Of a stretch of 64,000 bases of DNA, positions 11,661 to 25,300 are shown in pieces (position 1 is the first letter of the stretch; each line of letters begins with the position of its first letter). The notes under the pieces were generated by a model, which saw only the letters and a list, made by a program, of their open reading frames with translations, made no database searches and was not told where the DNA came from. The position numbers and the translations under genes were made by a program. The DNA is from Owenia fusiformis (taxonomy: Eukaryota > Annelida > Polychaeta > Sabellida > Oweniidae). The stretch spans positions 3,463,169 to 3,527,168 of the forward strand of contig CAIIXF020000010.1 in the NCBI GenBank assembly GCA_903813345.2, read 5' to 3'.

Positions 11661-12179
11661 CAGGGTGACACAAAAAAGGTGCCACCTACATAATGTTGCA
11701 TGACCTTTTTGCCGGCATGATTCACGAAGTTTCAGATGACTAGCTCAATTGGATGCACTTTCATGGGCGTTATAAGATGTGCTCTAAATGTCAGGCACAC
11801 ATGGATTCTATATCTACGACCCTACCACATTTCCCTCACAGAAATGACTCTGATCGCTCTGGTGATCTCTATATTCAGGTATTCTATCTATGGTTAAGAG
11901 CTTAGTTACATACACATGAGCATTGGATGGCTTATGTCAGGCGAATGTGGTCAATAATTTTGCAAGTAGAGTCCAGAAGTGTGCTACCAATGGAATGGAC
12001 AACATTTAGAGCACATAATGTAACGGTTATAAAAGTGCACCTAGTTGAGCTAGTCATCCTGAAACTTCTTATGAAGTTGCTCCATGGAGTATAATTTTAA
12101 TCTACTAAGGAGCAAGTCAAAATTTATGCAGACGAAAAAGTTATGCAACATTATTAGGTGGTACATTTTTGTCACCCTG
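11661..12179. mobile_element. Tc1/mariner-type non-autonomous element with TA target duplication
   Basis: The left end TA|CAGGGTGACACAAAA and the right end TTTTTGTCACCCTG|TA are inverted. The arms continue inward for over 100 bp with moderate similarity (CACCTACATAATGTTGCATGACCTTTTT versus its mirror; TAGCTCAATTGGATGCACTTT versus AAAGTGCACCTAGTTGAGCTA). TA flanks and CAGGGTG ends fit Tc1/mariner. The ~520-bp interior encodes no transposase. Confidence 0.7.
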
Positions 12180-12181
12180 TA

Positions 12182-15179
12182 CATAGATAGATCCAGAATA
12201 CAGATAAACAAAATAAACATTTAGTAGGCCTAGCCCCCATCAATGAAAAGTTTTCAAAACAAATCCTTTATATCATGGTGTGTTCAAAAACTCAAGGTAA
12301 TTGTATCCTCGGTAGCCTAAAAATTATTTGACGATAAAATGTACATATTTTATAGTAGAATGACCACGACACGATTATGCTTCATAATCAATCACAAAGA
12401 ATTAATGTCATCGGCTTCGTTTTTTACTTAAAGGTAGAACACTTTTTGATCCCCCACGTTTGGGAATATTAGAGTAGGGGAAGCGACTGTATTATCTCCA
12501 AAACGGAACGATCCACATCACCTGCGTATATACTTCGTTTTTTATTATTGCTCTTTGGAAAAAATACAATTTTCAGTTTTATTATGTTTTTGTCAAATGT
12601 GTTGCTAATAATATATGCACAAAAGTCCAACAAAAATACATAAAAAATGCTATCACTTTGTATAGTTCATCAAATCAATCAAAATTATGTATCAATTTAA
12701 AGTAAAAAGCTCATTTTCAAAAGTGTGTTCTCAAGCTGAACACTCGTGAAATCATTGATACTATGCTTTAGTATGGAGTCATTTACATTTAGTATTTCTT
12801 TGATACAACTACCACAAGTGACTTATTTTGCCCATGTGGAATTATTGTTTCATCCCGTCATAGCTGATTCGCAAAACATTCGGCAGCGATAGTGAATATA
12901 TATTTAGATATATCTATTTTAATATGTTATATCATAACATTGGGCCGAACTCCAAAGTTTATACACTAAGGCCTCGGGAAAACAGGTTAGTCCCTAACTC
13001 ATTAAAAGCTTCTTAATAGCAATATGAACGATTAAACAGGAAACTTGTTTTCGGTAAGTGCATTTCATCAGAGAATTAAATCGGTTAATCGGTCATACAT
13101 TTTTATGTTACTAATTAATAATAAGTAATAGCTTTTTGGCATATGATATATTATTTTAGCAAACAACACGTCACAATTACATCAATGATAATAAAATGAC
13201 ATTATGATAAATTATATCTGATATACAGAATCTATTATTTGTGATATGTCGTGATTAGTTTTTGTTGATAAAGAGTTCTAGATTTATTTTATTGTCATCA
13301 CAGTATGTGTACTTCTGCGGTTCTTGATTGTAGATCAAATGTAACTTTTCAATTTATTTAAACACACGAATTGTTTTGCCTGTATGCTTTTTCTTGCTAC
13401 TTTAGGAGACACCTCTAAAATACAGTACAGTACAAATTTGGTACAGGTATTTCCACGAATTAATGAAGATTTGAAGAATCAAAATCTGCAGACATATGTT
13501 TATACATTTTGATACGATAAGGAGCCCCCTCGATCCTCAATGAAGTCTCATGTGATTTGGATGGACCATTGAATCTTCCCTATATCTGAGGCTAACATAC
13601 CAAATTTGAGCTAAGTTTGGCACTAGGAAGTCACCATTTGGATCACCTGTCAAAGCAAAGCCCCTTTTTGGTTTGGCGATTGAAAGAAAATTAATTATTT
13701 GTAGTATTATGTATTGTAATTTAGAAATAGAATTATGATTAAAATATTTGATACGCTATCTCGATGAAAACTTTCGGTTTCCAAGTTTAATGAGCGGAAT
13801 GTATGTTAGTCTCAGCCCATAGCATAATTATCCAAACCAACTTAATTGTGCTCAGCACCCAAGCACCACAGGGAAAAAACATTCTAATTTAGGCCAAGAG
13901 CATATATGTCTGAATCTTTTGCGTTTTGGACATAATAAACAGATGCCATAGCCTACAATACACCCCCTCCAAAAGGTTGGCAACAGATGTTCACATATTA
14001 TTTCCAAACTCATCTGTAAAGTAATATGCCGTATTGAATGCTTTCGGGGCAATTCGTCGTACTAAAGATCCTAAACACGCCCGATACAATTGGGATGAGG
14101 TCTTTTTGAACTTTTCAAACATGACCATTCAAATAAAAATGATAACTTTTGAAGTTAATGTTTGTTTTACTATCTAGCGTGTGCGATGAAAAGATTATTG
14201 CCATGTTCGGATATGTCAACTTCGCAATAAAGCACATCACGGCATATAAACAACATCGTATCTGCTGATACAAAACACAGTGAACACGAGAGGTTCGAAT
14301 TCAAGAGACTGATATAGATGTAGACTTCTCGAGACAAAGTAGATCGATTTATTTTAAATATTTATTTCAAGGAGATTGCCATTCGCGTACATTCAGACGC
14401 TGTTGCATAGTAAGTGAGACGAAAATCAGTTGCTTTTTTCTGACATCGTATGTTAGTCTTTTGTCACATTTAGTTCAAGTAGGTGTTTTCATACATGTGG
14501 TAAAATATTGAAATATGCATGATGCTGAAGCATATTCCACAAGTTAATCACTAAAATCAACTTCACTTGCGTATACGCACACAACTGAATACGTATACAA
14601 ACCAGTAATTTTAACATGTTAATAACTTCTATGAATCCAATCTCACCTACGTATACACGCTGGCTATACATAAAAAAAATTTCGAATATGGTCAACTTAT
14701 TCTAATTTATCTGCATTTATGTAACACTGTACTACGAGTTCACTGAGGTAATACAAGGTATGCCAACTTATTCTTAACATGAAATTCTTTCCAGGGACTC
14801 AAGATCTAGGTTAAGTGCATTACACAACCTGCAAACAATAACAACTTTAAAATACACACTTGCATTAAGCCTATGATCATATAATTTGATTCTTTCCAGC
14901 TTCCGAATTAAAACCTTTTACAAGGTCACAAGGGGCTGAGGTAGACTAGTTCAGCTACGCATAAAACATTAGATCAGAAAGTCTATTGGATTTAAATGCC
15001 ATATTTATCCTCAATAGAGTATTTGGTCAAAGGCTCTGTTCATGTCGTGTTTCTAATACAGGATTTTAATATAAACAACATTAAGCTAAAATTATGTCAG
15101 AAGCATAACTCGCCACTGGAACATGGTACACATCGCGATCGGGTGTTTGCTAGCGTTGAATTGAAATTAAGGACAGAAA
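12182..15179. other. Non-genic stretch of about 3 kb
   Basis: AT-rich with many short frames, none flanked by good splice sites or showing a recognisable motif. The frame 13852-14052 (minus) and the frames near 14489-14695 (minus) and 14996-15223 (plus) have no supporting evidence. No clear repeat ends were found. Confidence 0.4.
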
Positions 15180-16309
15180 TTAAGGTGGGACCTGGTCCGT
15201 CAGCCAAAAAAAATCCTCGATAGATTTTCCTGAAAATCGCACAGTGTATGTAAACAAGTGGTGTACATATGCTGTAGAAATTTTAAACAGAAAAAAATAA
15301 GTTGAGATATAGTAAGTAAGGTTCAAAGATCGTATTTTTGAGGAGCCTATGCTGCTTAAATTGTCATATTTAACATGTAACCCAATGGGAAAACCATACA
15401 CTTACTTTACCCTCGGGAGATCCCAATTTACAGAAAAACGGCTCGATAGATTTTTTTTAAATTTCAACATTTCTTTCTTTGGAATATGATTATGCTTATG
15501 TTAGTTTTCTGTAAAAAGATTACAAAAATTGTAGTCACAGTATTCAGTCAAAGTACCTTGTATTTTGAGAAAAGACCGGCATCCAATTCTATCCGTTGGC
15601 GGAGAGAACAATTGAATTACGTCATAAATTTCTCACCTGAATGATCCGACAAAGATTAAGACGATTCCCAGGATAATGGGGTTTAGCCTTGCTGAATCTA
15701 ATGTAGTTCGTTGATTTTGAATATAATTCAATTGGTATGAATTACTACCACTAAAGTTAGCGTCTCACAGTCTTTGAGAATCAAGGACGTCTATAGGCCT
15801 AGTCCAAAGACCGTGAGAAACGTGCTAAATCAACGGCGGCTGATCGCAAAATAACCAACTATTAATTAAATTATCGCCTCATGTACCTGCTATTTAGAGT
15901 ATTAATGTAAGTTAAAAGTAAGCTTTCGTTTTTTACGTGCCGAGATTTAAATACGTATACGTTGTGTCAAATCATAGCATCGAATGATATCGTCTTTTTT
16001 ATCTTCAGTAAGTATTGCCCATTATTATGGCTCTTCTTTATTTTGATTTTCATGATGTGCAAACCAGAAGCTCCGCCGATCGCGCACGTTGGCAATTCAC
16101 TCAAGTAAAGGTGATCATCAAACGTTTGCAATCACCGGTCAATACTAAAATCAGAAAGGCTTCTTTGTCGAATAAACTGTGCACATCTGACTTGATTTAG
16201 TTAAAATACACTACGATAAGGCTCGGGTACTATTGATGTACGTACAAGTTAATAAACGTTGGTACGTTGTTCTCGCTTGTTGATATGTAATATCGTTTTG
16301 TAAACTCAC

Positions 16310-16459
16310 GTTTCATCAGCAAAAAGTCAGCACTCCTCGCGTACATAAAAAAGTCAAGCATATCATATGTGGAATGATCGTCATTATTGAATGACAAAAT
16401 AAATAGCGCGATCGGGATGTACCCAATGTCTGCGGCAACAAGTACGATTGTTGAGTTCA
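16310..16459 (-). other. Exon-like segment, hydrophobic peptide
   Basis: On the minus strand an ACTCATTCAG acceptor is followed by 150 bp open in one frame and then GTGAGT. The peptide contains STIVLVAADIGYIPIALFIL, a possible membrane segment, then an acidic/aromatic stretch. The phase is 1 at both sides. It is not phase-compatible as the direct next exon after 17821-18009 (phase 0), so if both are real another exon lies between. Function unknown. Confidence 0.25.
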
Positions 16460-17820
16460 CTGAATGAGTACACAAGTTACATTGAAGTGTGTGTGTACAA
16501 AGTATAAAAGATCCTATGGGAAACCATATATTACTTTACTCTTCTTCTTACGCTTTACCCTGAGGGCAGGGGAAACAGAAAAACGGCTTGATATATTTTT
16601 TAATTTCAACATTTATACGCCACGATAATGCCAATTTATCGCAGAGTTTTGTAAAAAAAAAAAATCGTAGCTTGTTTTAAAGTACCTTATATTGTAAGCT
16701 ATTGCATTTCTTTTATTTCCTTCAATTTTGTTGATAAGAAATATTTTGCAAAACAAAATCACCATATTGCGTTAACATCAATTTACATTGATGAATTCTT
16801 CTACTAATTTATTCAACAACTCATCTAATTTGATAGAACATCTTTTCATAAACTTTTTCTAGATATTTTTATTCTAAAAAAGTAGACTAAGCCTAAGCTT
16901 ACAATGTATACGAATACGATGGGGTGGATTGCCGTACGCGAATATTTCATGTTAGGTACCTTTACCATCGCCAGACATGATTCTCTAATCTCATCACTAC
17001 CAGTTTTTTAGTCGGAATAATGAAGTCGAGCAGACCGAGATCTGTTTATATAGCGATATACGCGCGGCCTTGACAGAACTAACCTACTAACCTAGATATG
17101 CGACCTACTAACCAAAAGTGAACTAGCTAATTTGCATAAAGTTTTTGCAGTCTGAATCCACTATTCTCGGTCTAAACTGGCTGTTTAAGAAATTGCATTT
17201 ATCTGTTTATGGCTCCGCTGTATACTTATTGACTGATTTCTAAATAAATCATACCATGGATTAGATAGGAACGATAGCTTCCATGTGGTGCCATTTTTGT
17301 GGTGATCAACTTGCAAGAAAATGGAGGAAATCGAGGGTAAAGCCGATTTCTTGAACTCCAAGTTTCACATAAGAAATGTTTCGTTCTGGTTGGTCGGGTT
17401 TCTTGCAGTGCGAATCCACTTTTAGGTTTTTAAACTCGACGTTTTAGAAATGCCACTTAACAATATTTTTCTTCTCACTTAACAATATTTTTCTTCTCTA
17501 TTTCTCGGTCGATTTCTAAAAGAATAATGTCATCGTGAAGCTGACCAAACACGTTTCTCGATGGTATCACTTTTAAAGCGATCCATTAGTGATAGATAGG
17601 TGAAATTCGAGCGTGGAGACGTTTCTCGAGAATCAAAGAGTATGCACTTATAGGACATAGGCCTACTGATAAATCAGGCATTCTGAATTTGATGGCTCGG
17701 GTTTTCTGCAGTCTCAGCCACTTTCCGCCTGTTGTCCTGGCACTTTATTGTGAAGGACTCACAGACGTAACTTGCCTAATGTTTTTCATTCATCTTAATA
17801 ATAATTCTAAGTACATATAC

Positions 17821-18009
17821 CTTCATAACGCCTTCATTAGCGACGATCAGTCGCCGTAAACCACCATTGATCTCAACCCCGGGGTCTCCTGGCGTGGCAA
17901 CATAGGCTACCACACCTGGGGACACGCCCCTTCGCACTCCCGACATTGGGCATTGATTCATTGTGTTGCCATTGGGCCACTTGCACTTAGTTTTAAAAGT
18001 TCTTGGGTG
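17821..18009 (-). other. Exon-like segment, 63 codons
   Basis: On the minus strand ATATCTTAG is followed by 189 bp fully open in one frame and a GTATAT donor. The peptide has protein-like composition (CKWPNGNTMNQCPMSG with two Cys, then VVAYVATPGDPGVEINGG). The segment is phase 0 at both ends. It lies inside the TTAA-bounded segment. I do not recognise the family; it could be a host exon or a captured/transposon exon. Confidence 0.35.
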
Positions 18010-18835
18010 CTAAGATATCTCTTATCAAACATTTTACCATGACGAATGAACAATTCATATATAAAAAATGTAAAAAAGGCAAAGAAAATAGTAGACGAAG
18101 CTCATACGAAAGCGAAAGTGACAACAACTGAACTAGGACGAAAGTCGTGCCAATAAAAAGAATATTCTTAAACGTTTTACATATAAGAGAATATACAATT
18201 TTACGAAGTAATAAAACGAACAAAAGTCATTTTTGAATTTATTAAACATAAATATAGAGTAATATGTATTTACAAATATAAATAGTTCGACGAGCAACAT
18301 AATATTATTTTGAGCAACATTAAATGTGACGTGTCGGTAACCATGTACACAGTGATCAGGACTCAACTAGTGTTTATATCACATCATGTATTTCATATGC
18401 TGTACATGTAGATCAAACAAACTATGTGCTTTAGATTAATTAGTTTCACTATATTTTGAAAGAATTATAATAATATGACTTGGAAAAATTCAATCATTCA
18501 TCGCCATATACTTCACGATGCTGCACGTAAAATTTGAGCGCCATTGTTTTCCCATGTCATAGAAACCATGACGTTACTAGCGCTCAAATAGTTCAAATGC
18601 AATACGCTAAATCTCCCAACTATAGATGCCAGAAGATGCAAATATTTCTTCGTACATGAAATTTTAAATACATTGGTATTATTATTACATCATAATTATT
18701 CGTATGGATGGGTGTCTTTGAGTTTGAAAAACTACATTAATAATTGAGCAATAGTATCGTGCTGGCTATGCTGACGGACCGGGTCCCACCTTAAGGTACG
18801 TCATCGGCTATTTTATTTTTATGCGGTTTCAGACA

Positions 18836-19205
18836 CATACTCTAGAATACTTGTTGGACAAAATACAATACATGTTACACTGGTAAGTATATAAGGAAAG
18901 GACACAATACTTTAGAAGATATACTTGTTGGACAAAATGCAATACATGTTACACTGATAAGTACATAAGGAAAGGAAACATACTGTAGGAGATATACTTG
19001 TTGGACAAAATACAATACATGTTACCTGGTAAGTACATAAAGGAAGGACACAATACTCTAGAAGATATACTTGTTGGACAAAATACAATACATGTTACGC
19101 TGGTAAGTACATAAGGAAAGGACACAATACTCTAGAGGATATACTTATTGGACAAAATACAATACATGTTACACTGGTAAGTACATAAGGAAAGGACACA
19201 ATACT
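18836..19205 (+). repeat. Tandem repeat, five copies of a 73-74 bp unit
   Basis: TTGTTGGACAAAATACAATA (fifth copy TTATTGG) starts at about 18851, 18925, 18998, 19071 and 19145, followed in each unit by CATGTTACACTGGTAAGTAC and ATAAGGAAAGGACACAATAC. Copies are over 90% alike. The array ends about 190 bp before the first coding exon of the gene at 19427. Confidence 0.9.
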
Positions 19206-19389
19206 CTTAGCTCCATGCACTATGAAAACATTGAAGAAGCTGGGATGGCCGTCTAGCTATCAGCTACAACATGCATTTCACTTTCAACCAGGATTTGTCA
19301 CACAGCGTCGTTCTAGAAGGGCCCACCAAACGCGTTATTATTAACACTTATGGGTTTTAAATTAATAATTGATGTAACTATAATTTCAG

Positions 19390-22300
19390 AGCCACTCGGT
19401 CCTCATTCTTCTAGATTTGACGCTACATGTTCGCCAAAGACTACACACGTCCCAAACTCACCAATGACGCTTACATGAAGTTTCGCGTAGCGCAGACGCT
19501 GGACTTCCTCCAGCCCGGCAGACCAGGACCAAGCGAGGTGATTTGGCAGCCGCGATCTAACAAGGACTTCCAGGATGAAGAATATGAACCTGCTCGTGTA
19601 TCAGATCGCAAACATATGTTTGAGAAACGAGGGGGTAAGTTGTTTTTATGTCATTGCCAAAAGAGTTGACATATTGTCGTTCGGCGGTTGGTACTCGTTG
19701 GTCGGCGTCTGTAACAAATGGCAGGCGGTGACAACCTTGTATTAAGAGTTTTATCAATAAAGGTTGAGGTAGTTTGCGATTCGGTCCGTGTATCATTTGT
19801 GGTTGGCGAATCTACCCGGTGCATGTGCCATGTAGGCGTTTATTTATGCTTTTGTTGACGTTAGAAACGCGTATTCAGACGAAACCTTTGCGCGTTACAT
19901 CATTTTACTGACCATTCTGACAAACTTGCGTTCAGTATCAGCTTCGCGCGGTAATTTGAGAACAAATCACGAATTTGCTTGTAATAGAGTGTTGTTCTGC
20001 TATAGCCTACTAGTTTTGATAATAAAAGTATTTGACTATGACCAGTAATCTATCTACAATGAACATGAATACCATGATGACTTGACACAGAAGTATAATG
20101 ACGTATAACGTTTCCCATTCCATCTCAAGGTAATATGATACAGTGCTTTTAAATTACGTAACAACTTATTTGAAACATAATACATCAATATTTGTTCCTA
20201 TTTTGAGGTCCCATCAAATGTACGACATATTATATCTTCTTTTTTTTTTATTAGATTTTTATTAGATTTAATAATAATAATAATCAATATTTGTTCCTAT
20301 TTTGAGGTCCCATCAAATGTACGACATATTATATCTTCTAGTATTCCATTTGTTATTGATATAATAATGTTTTTCAAAGTAAATCACGACTTATTTGAAA
20401 TGTTATACATCAATATTTTTTCACATTGTTCGGTTCCATCAAAGGGGAACTTTCAAAGAACTCTTTTGTTAAATACTATTTCTTTCATCTCCATCTTTTA
20501 ATAATATTACTTCTTCATTGGCTTTTTTAACTTTGCAAGATTACAAAGAGAAAGAGAAAATCTTGATCTTTAATTGCAATGAGAGGAGTTCGGGATCCGA
20601 ACAGTGGTGAACATCATAAATGTAGAGTAAATATTATGAGGAATCATTTATTATAAAATTGAGAATAGAAACACCTACTTTTGATCTTAATGTAAAAATT
20701 ATTGAAGAAAACGAATTCAATTCAAAGTACACACGCTTGTCATTGCTGATATCTTACAGTTAAACCTTGATAAAAATACGTGGACATACCGATTTATGAC
20801 CAACTCTCTTCACTTGGTGGAATATGATGCCCATTTACGACAAGGCAACGTTATGAACGAAGACCATGACCATATCCTCCGAACACATTCTCATAAAGAA
20901 TACAAGATTGCTCAATGCAAAATGGACATATTTCCTTTGACCATGTGTGTTCATCATCTTCGTTCACTCGGCTCCCGTCGGTCCCGATGGACGCAGTGAA
21001 GACCGAACGTGCGAGGATGTGTGTTCATACAACACGCGTTATTTATATTTGTGTCAACGGCAGTGGATATACGCCCGCTTTTTACGTTTCCACACGCGTA
21101 GGTCTGCGTAAACAAACGACTGTAGCTGGACGCGCGCAATTCATACCATAAAGCCCGTAGTTTTATAGAGAGGTTAAGCTTGCAATGTTTTTCACAACGT
21201 AACCGTGAACGGAAAGTACATGGATTAACAAAGGAATGTATCAAACGCGCATAGTTTTATATGCGCTTTAGTCTATTAAAGATACTCTCAGCTTCGTGTT
21301 TAGAACGGGTGAAACAAAATTTGACGTTGGTGTCAACGGGAACCATTGATATGCTGTGTCTATTCGATACTAAGCTTGCAATTTTGATTTCAATGCACAG
21401 TAGAATTCTTTCTGAAGACGATGATGTATGTTATGTTATGATTTAGCTCCAAAAATCGAAAACGAGCTCGTTTAAAATATGTATTAAAAACCAGCTATAT
21501 AACTACATCAATGTCATACTATAGAATCACGCTATGGTGAAGTCTAAATAAACACTGGAGCTGAACGGCTATTTATGTGAGAGCACAACATGCATTTGTA
21601 TATGGGCGATTGACACGTACAGGTTTCCGTTTCGATTTTAGATGCTAGCTTAACCTCTCTAATATTTACGTCTGAACGCGCGGTATACAAATGCTTGCTT
21701 TCGGAGTCACTGGCCAACGGAGCTAAATAGGGCGTTTCTTCTAAACTACACGAGCTAAATAAGTGAAATGTCGGGAATTGTACCGTCCTTGGTTTTATCG
21801 AGCTAAAATTATAGAGTAATGTCACCGGCTGATCTTCTTGACTCATCATGGGTCATAATCCTCTTTGCTTGTGAGCTGACTATGTCACTATTCACAAGCC
21901 TAAGTTGTCAATCTTATGTCAGTTCAAAGCAGCGCTGAATAAGTCATGACACGTCCATATCAAGTATGAGGAACAGGGATGGTCCGATCCTGGGAATCGA
22001 AAGGGTCACATAAGGGTGTGAGAAGGCACCTATCTCCCATTGAACTTCCCATGTCCGTCAGTGAGGCAAAAGACTTACGCAATATTTTTTACGTGCACTA
22101 GTACTCTTTGCTAAAATCCCTTGGGCAGCTTGTTGGATACTTCAAAGTATTGCGCTTGTGGCCTAGCTGCGTGGCTGTTAGCTTTGAATTTACCATGCCT
22201 TTTACAAATTCTTATTTAAAGGTACAGGCATGATATTGCACATGTTTATAACATTAAGTTGAATGACATGTGTCAAAATTGCACAAAAGGCGATGAATAA

Positions 22301-25300
22301 TAAACTTGATCAAACTTCATTTTTGAAATGTTTGCAATACAGCTGAAAATATATCCCTTGCTAGTATATGCCTCAGTTTATGTACGTTTAATGCCATGTT
22401 TCTCCAGGAAATTCGGGTAAAGCAATGCGACCAAAATTCTTCGATCCAAGTGGAAAGAGCTCTGTCGCGCAACCACGGTATGAAACACAATATCTGAGTA
22501 CAAAACCCACATCAGAACACCAGGGAGTTTCGTATGTTTCTCCAGCAGTATCCACAGGGGTAAAAGATAGTTCCCTACGAAGACCACCACCAGCTAATCT
22601 CAAATCTTCCCCAAAAGGTACAACCCAGCGGGCTAACTACGATATGCCAACTCCCAAACCATTTGGCAAAACGTACGTTCCATCTCAAGTGGCGATTCGT
22701 CCAGTGGGCTCGACTGATCAATTCTGGGACCAACATGAGCAAAGATATAAGGAGCGGCTGCAACAAGAGAATTACCAACACCAACAAGCTTCTCCAAGAC
22801 ATGCGCATGCGCAACAAGATGATTCTTCAGACAGCGGCGATCTAGATGAAGTTGAGGTACAAAATCATGTAGATCATGCATGCAAATAGTAAATAATAGT
22901 GTTCCTGTAGAGTATCACCATTCACATATACATGATTTAATATATTTACTGAAAGCATACAAGAGAGGCAAAATATTTTAAAGTGTGATGCACAATGCTG
23001 ATAAGTCTAGATTGTTAAATGAATTATAATAAAATTTGATGAGATGCAGTTGGAAGATGATATTATTATTTGAAGCTATATTTGTAAATAAATTGTTACT
23101 ATTCAGATTGAAGTTTGGTAATATTTCAGGAATTTTACTGAAAAATATTTCGCTGTGTTGAGAATGCTTTGTACAATTTATGATAAAGTGAAATTCATCC
23201 TCCACACATTTACATGTATTACATAACCTTTCATTTAATGGCTTGGGTTTGGGTTTTGTGTGTCTTCCCAATTTATTTTTAGCCGATGTGAACTTAACCT
23301 AAATCTACTTATTGCTGATCTATATTTTTTATTATCTAGCGGTTCGTATATGGTTCTAATACAAAATCTTTCTTAAATAGCTTATATGTTCTTAATATGG
23401 GATATTTTAAAATATCATTTCTCCAATTTTTCACAAATATATTCTTTAGTTTCTTGTCAACCAAGTTCACTAAAGAAAATAGTTATTTTCGTAATAAACA
23501 GAACGTTTTAATATATCTGGTGTCCCAAAAATGAGCCACTTTTTGACAAGTAATATCTCGACAACCAAATTTGTACAAAGTAGCCTAAGAGTATCATTAG
23601 CAAGTTGTAAAAATATAAAAAAGATCACATAAATATCCTGTGAGTACTAAGAAATTCAAAATAGCATGTCAAAAATTCCCATACCAGCTATCATCTTCGC
23701 ACGCTCGTCCTTCACTGCGTTTAATAGGAGCCAAGTGATGTCTGATTAATTCTTTTCATTCATCCCAAATATCCAAAATCAAATACATTCTCAAATTCAT
23801 TGGAAGTGATATTGTTAGAATAAATACTGAAAAGTTTTTTTGCTTAGAAATTTTTTGGTAGAAACGCTATAAAATTCTCATTGCGTTGCTCCGGTATGGG
23901 CTATTATGACATGCTATCTTGAATTTCCTAGTACTCACATATCATTTACTCGATATTTTTCATATTTTTATATTTTGCTACCGATACTCTTGTGTTACTT
24001 TGGACAAATTTTCAGTGAATTTCGCTCATCAGTTGCCGAGATAATACTTGTCAAAAGGTGGCCAATTTTTTTGGAGTATATATCGAGTCATTTTAAATCT
24101 TCTTTTCAAAGGGCCCTATGGTTGAGGAGGCACCGAGATATCGAACACTTCTAGATCAACAACTGTCAATTCTAAAAAGTTTAGAAGAAAGGCCCGTGTC
24201 CCCACCAGGTCCGGGATTGCACAGACCGTCAACTTATGTGCAGAGACAGGCCTCTAAAAGTAAAGCACCCCGTCAGGAAAGACCCAGGTCAACGCACGGG
24301 CGACCAGCGGAGCAACCCATCTATGCACCGAACAATAGGTACATATTTCGTCCAATGGGAAAGCAAGATTTCATGCGTCTTTAATCTATCTGTAGCGTTT
24401 ATATCTTCTGTAACCCGCCTCTGATGTCTGAGTGTCCCCGGGAGCTTGTCTTTTACCAAAAGCACCCATCACCATTTTCACCATCAGAGTCATGCATTCA
24501 TGTATGATAATGTGACTATTAGAGTGTGTTTTCATCTGGTACCATCGCATCGGCAGACTTTGTTGGACTTTGATGAAGCAAGTAGACGTGGAGTTACAAT
24601 GTATTTAAATATTTGAGAAAATAAACATCGTCAGTATGTTTGAAAATATTCGACTTCTTCTATATAACAACTGGACTTGAGTCATTTGTAATAACGCGAT
24701 TTTGCTTGCTTGATTAACCATAACGAAACGGCTAGAAATTCCTACCTTTTTAATATTGTGAAAACCACGTGTGTTCCTACTGTTGATCTCTTTCAGAAAT
24801 GCTACAATACGTTCTGTACACTTTGATCCATTCTGTATGCTATCACCACATACCTCACCAACATCTACAGAACGCACACAAACTATATATAGACCATCGA
24901 ATCACATACATCCCGCTGAACCACATACTGCTGTTAGTGAGTTTTGATGAGTATCGCCCATATCTTGAGGAAGCATGCACAACCTGGGCTGATGATCCTG
25001 AGTGGACAAGAATGATCTACTTAATATGTTGTGCACTGAAGTCAATAATGCATGCATTTATGGATTGCAAGCCCGATTTGTAAGCCTGAAATGAAAGACA
25101 TTCCAATAGACTGTAAAAATAGTAAAGTTCAGCTCTTATATCACTCAAAAGTAGTACCTCTTGTATTATATTCTAAAGCAATAGAGCCATTTTTGAGCCA
25201 CCCTGTATGTCATCATTTAGTGCTCGAAGGGCCTGGCGTAAAGCCCGTCATCACAGATCTATATGCTTTCGTTTAAAGGTGGTATAATCTAGAACATAGA

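Larger units (their letters stand above)
15180..18794. mobile_element. 3.6-kb segment bounded by TTAA-flanked inverted ends
   Basis: The left boundary TTAAGGTGGGACCTGGTCCG is mirrored at the right by CGGACCGGGTCCCACCTTAA (one mismatch in the first ~22 bases). TTAA at both edges is the piggyBac-type target signature. Inside, a block around 15395-15480 (CAGAAAAACGGCTCGATAGA, AATTTCAACATTT) recurs in direct orientation at about 16515-16615, and GCAGTGCGAATCCACTTTTAG-like sequence recurs near 17147, 17407 and 17708. No DDE motif was recognised. The two ends may bound one element or be two separate short elements in opposite orientation. Confidence 0.4.

Noticed and set aside
20954-21849. Minus-strand frames in intron 1 of the unrecognised gene
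   Set aside because: No splice sites in register, no motif, and they overlap short repeats.
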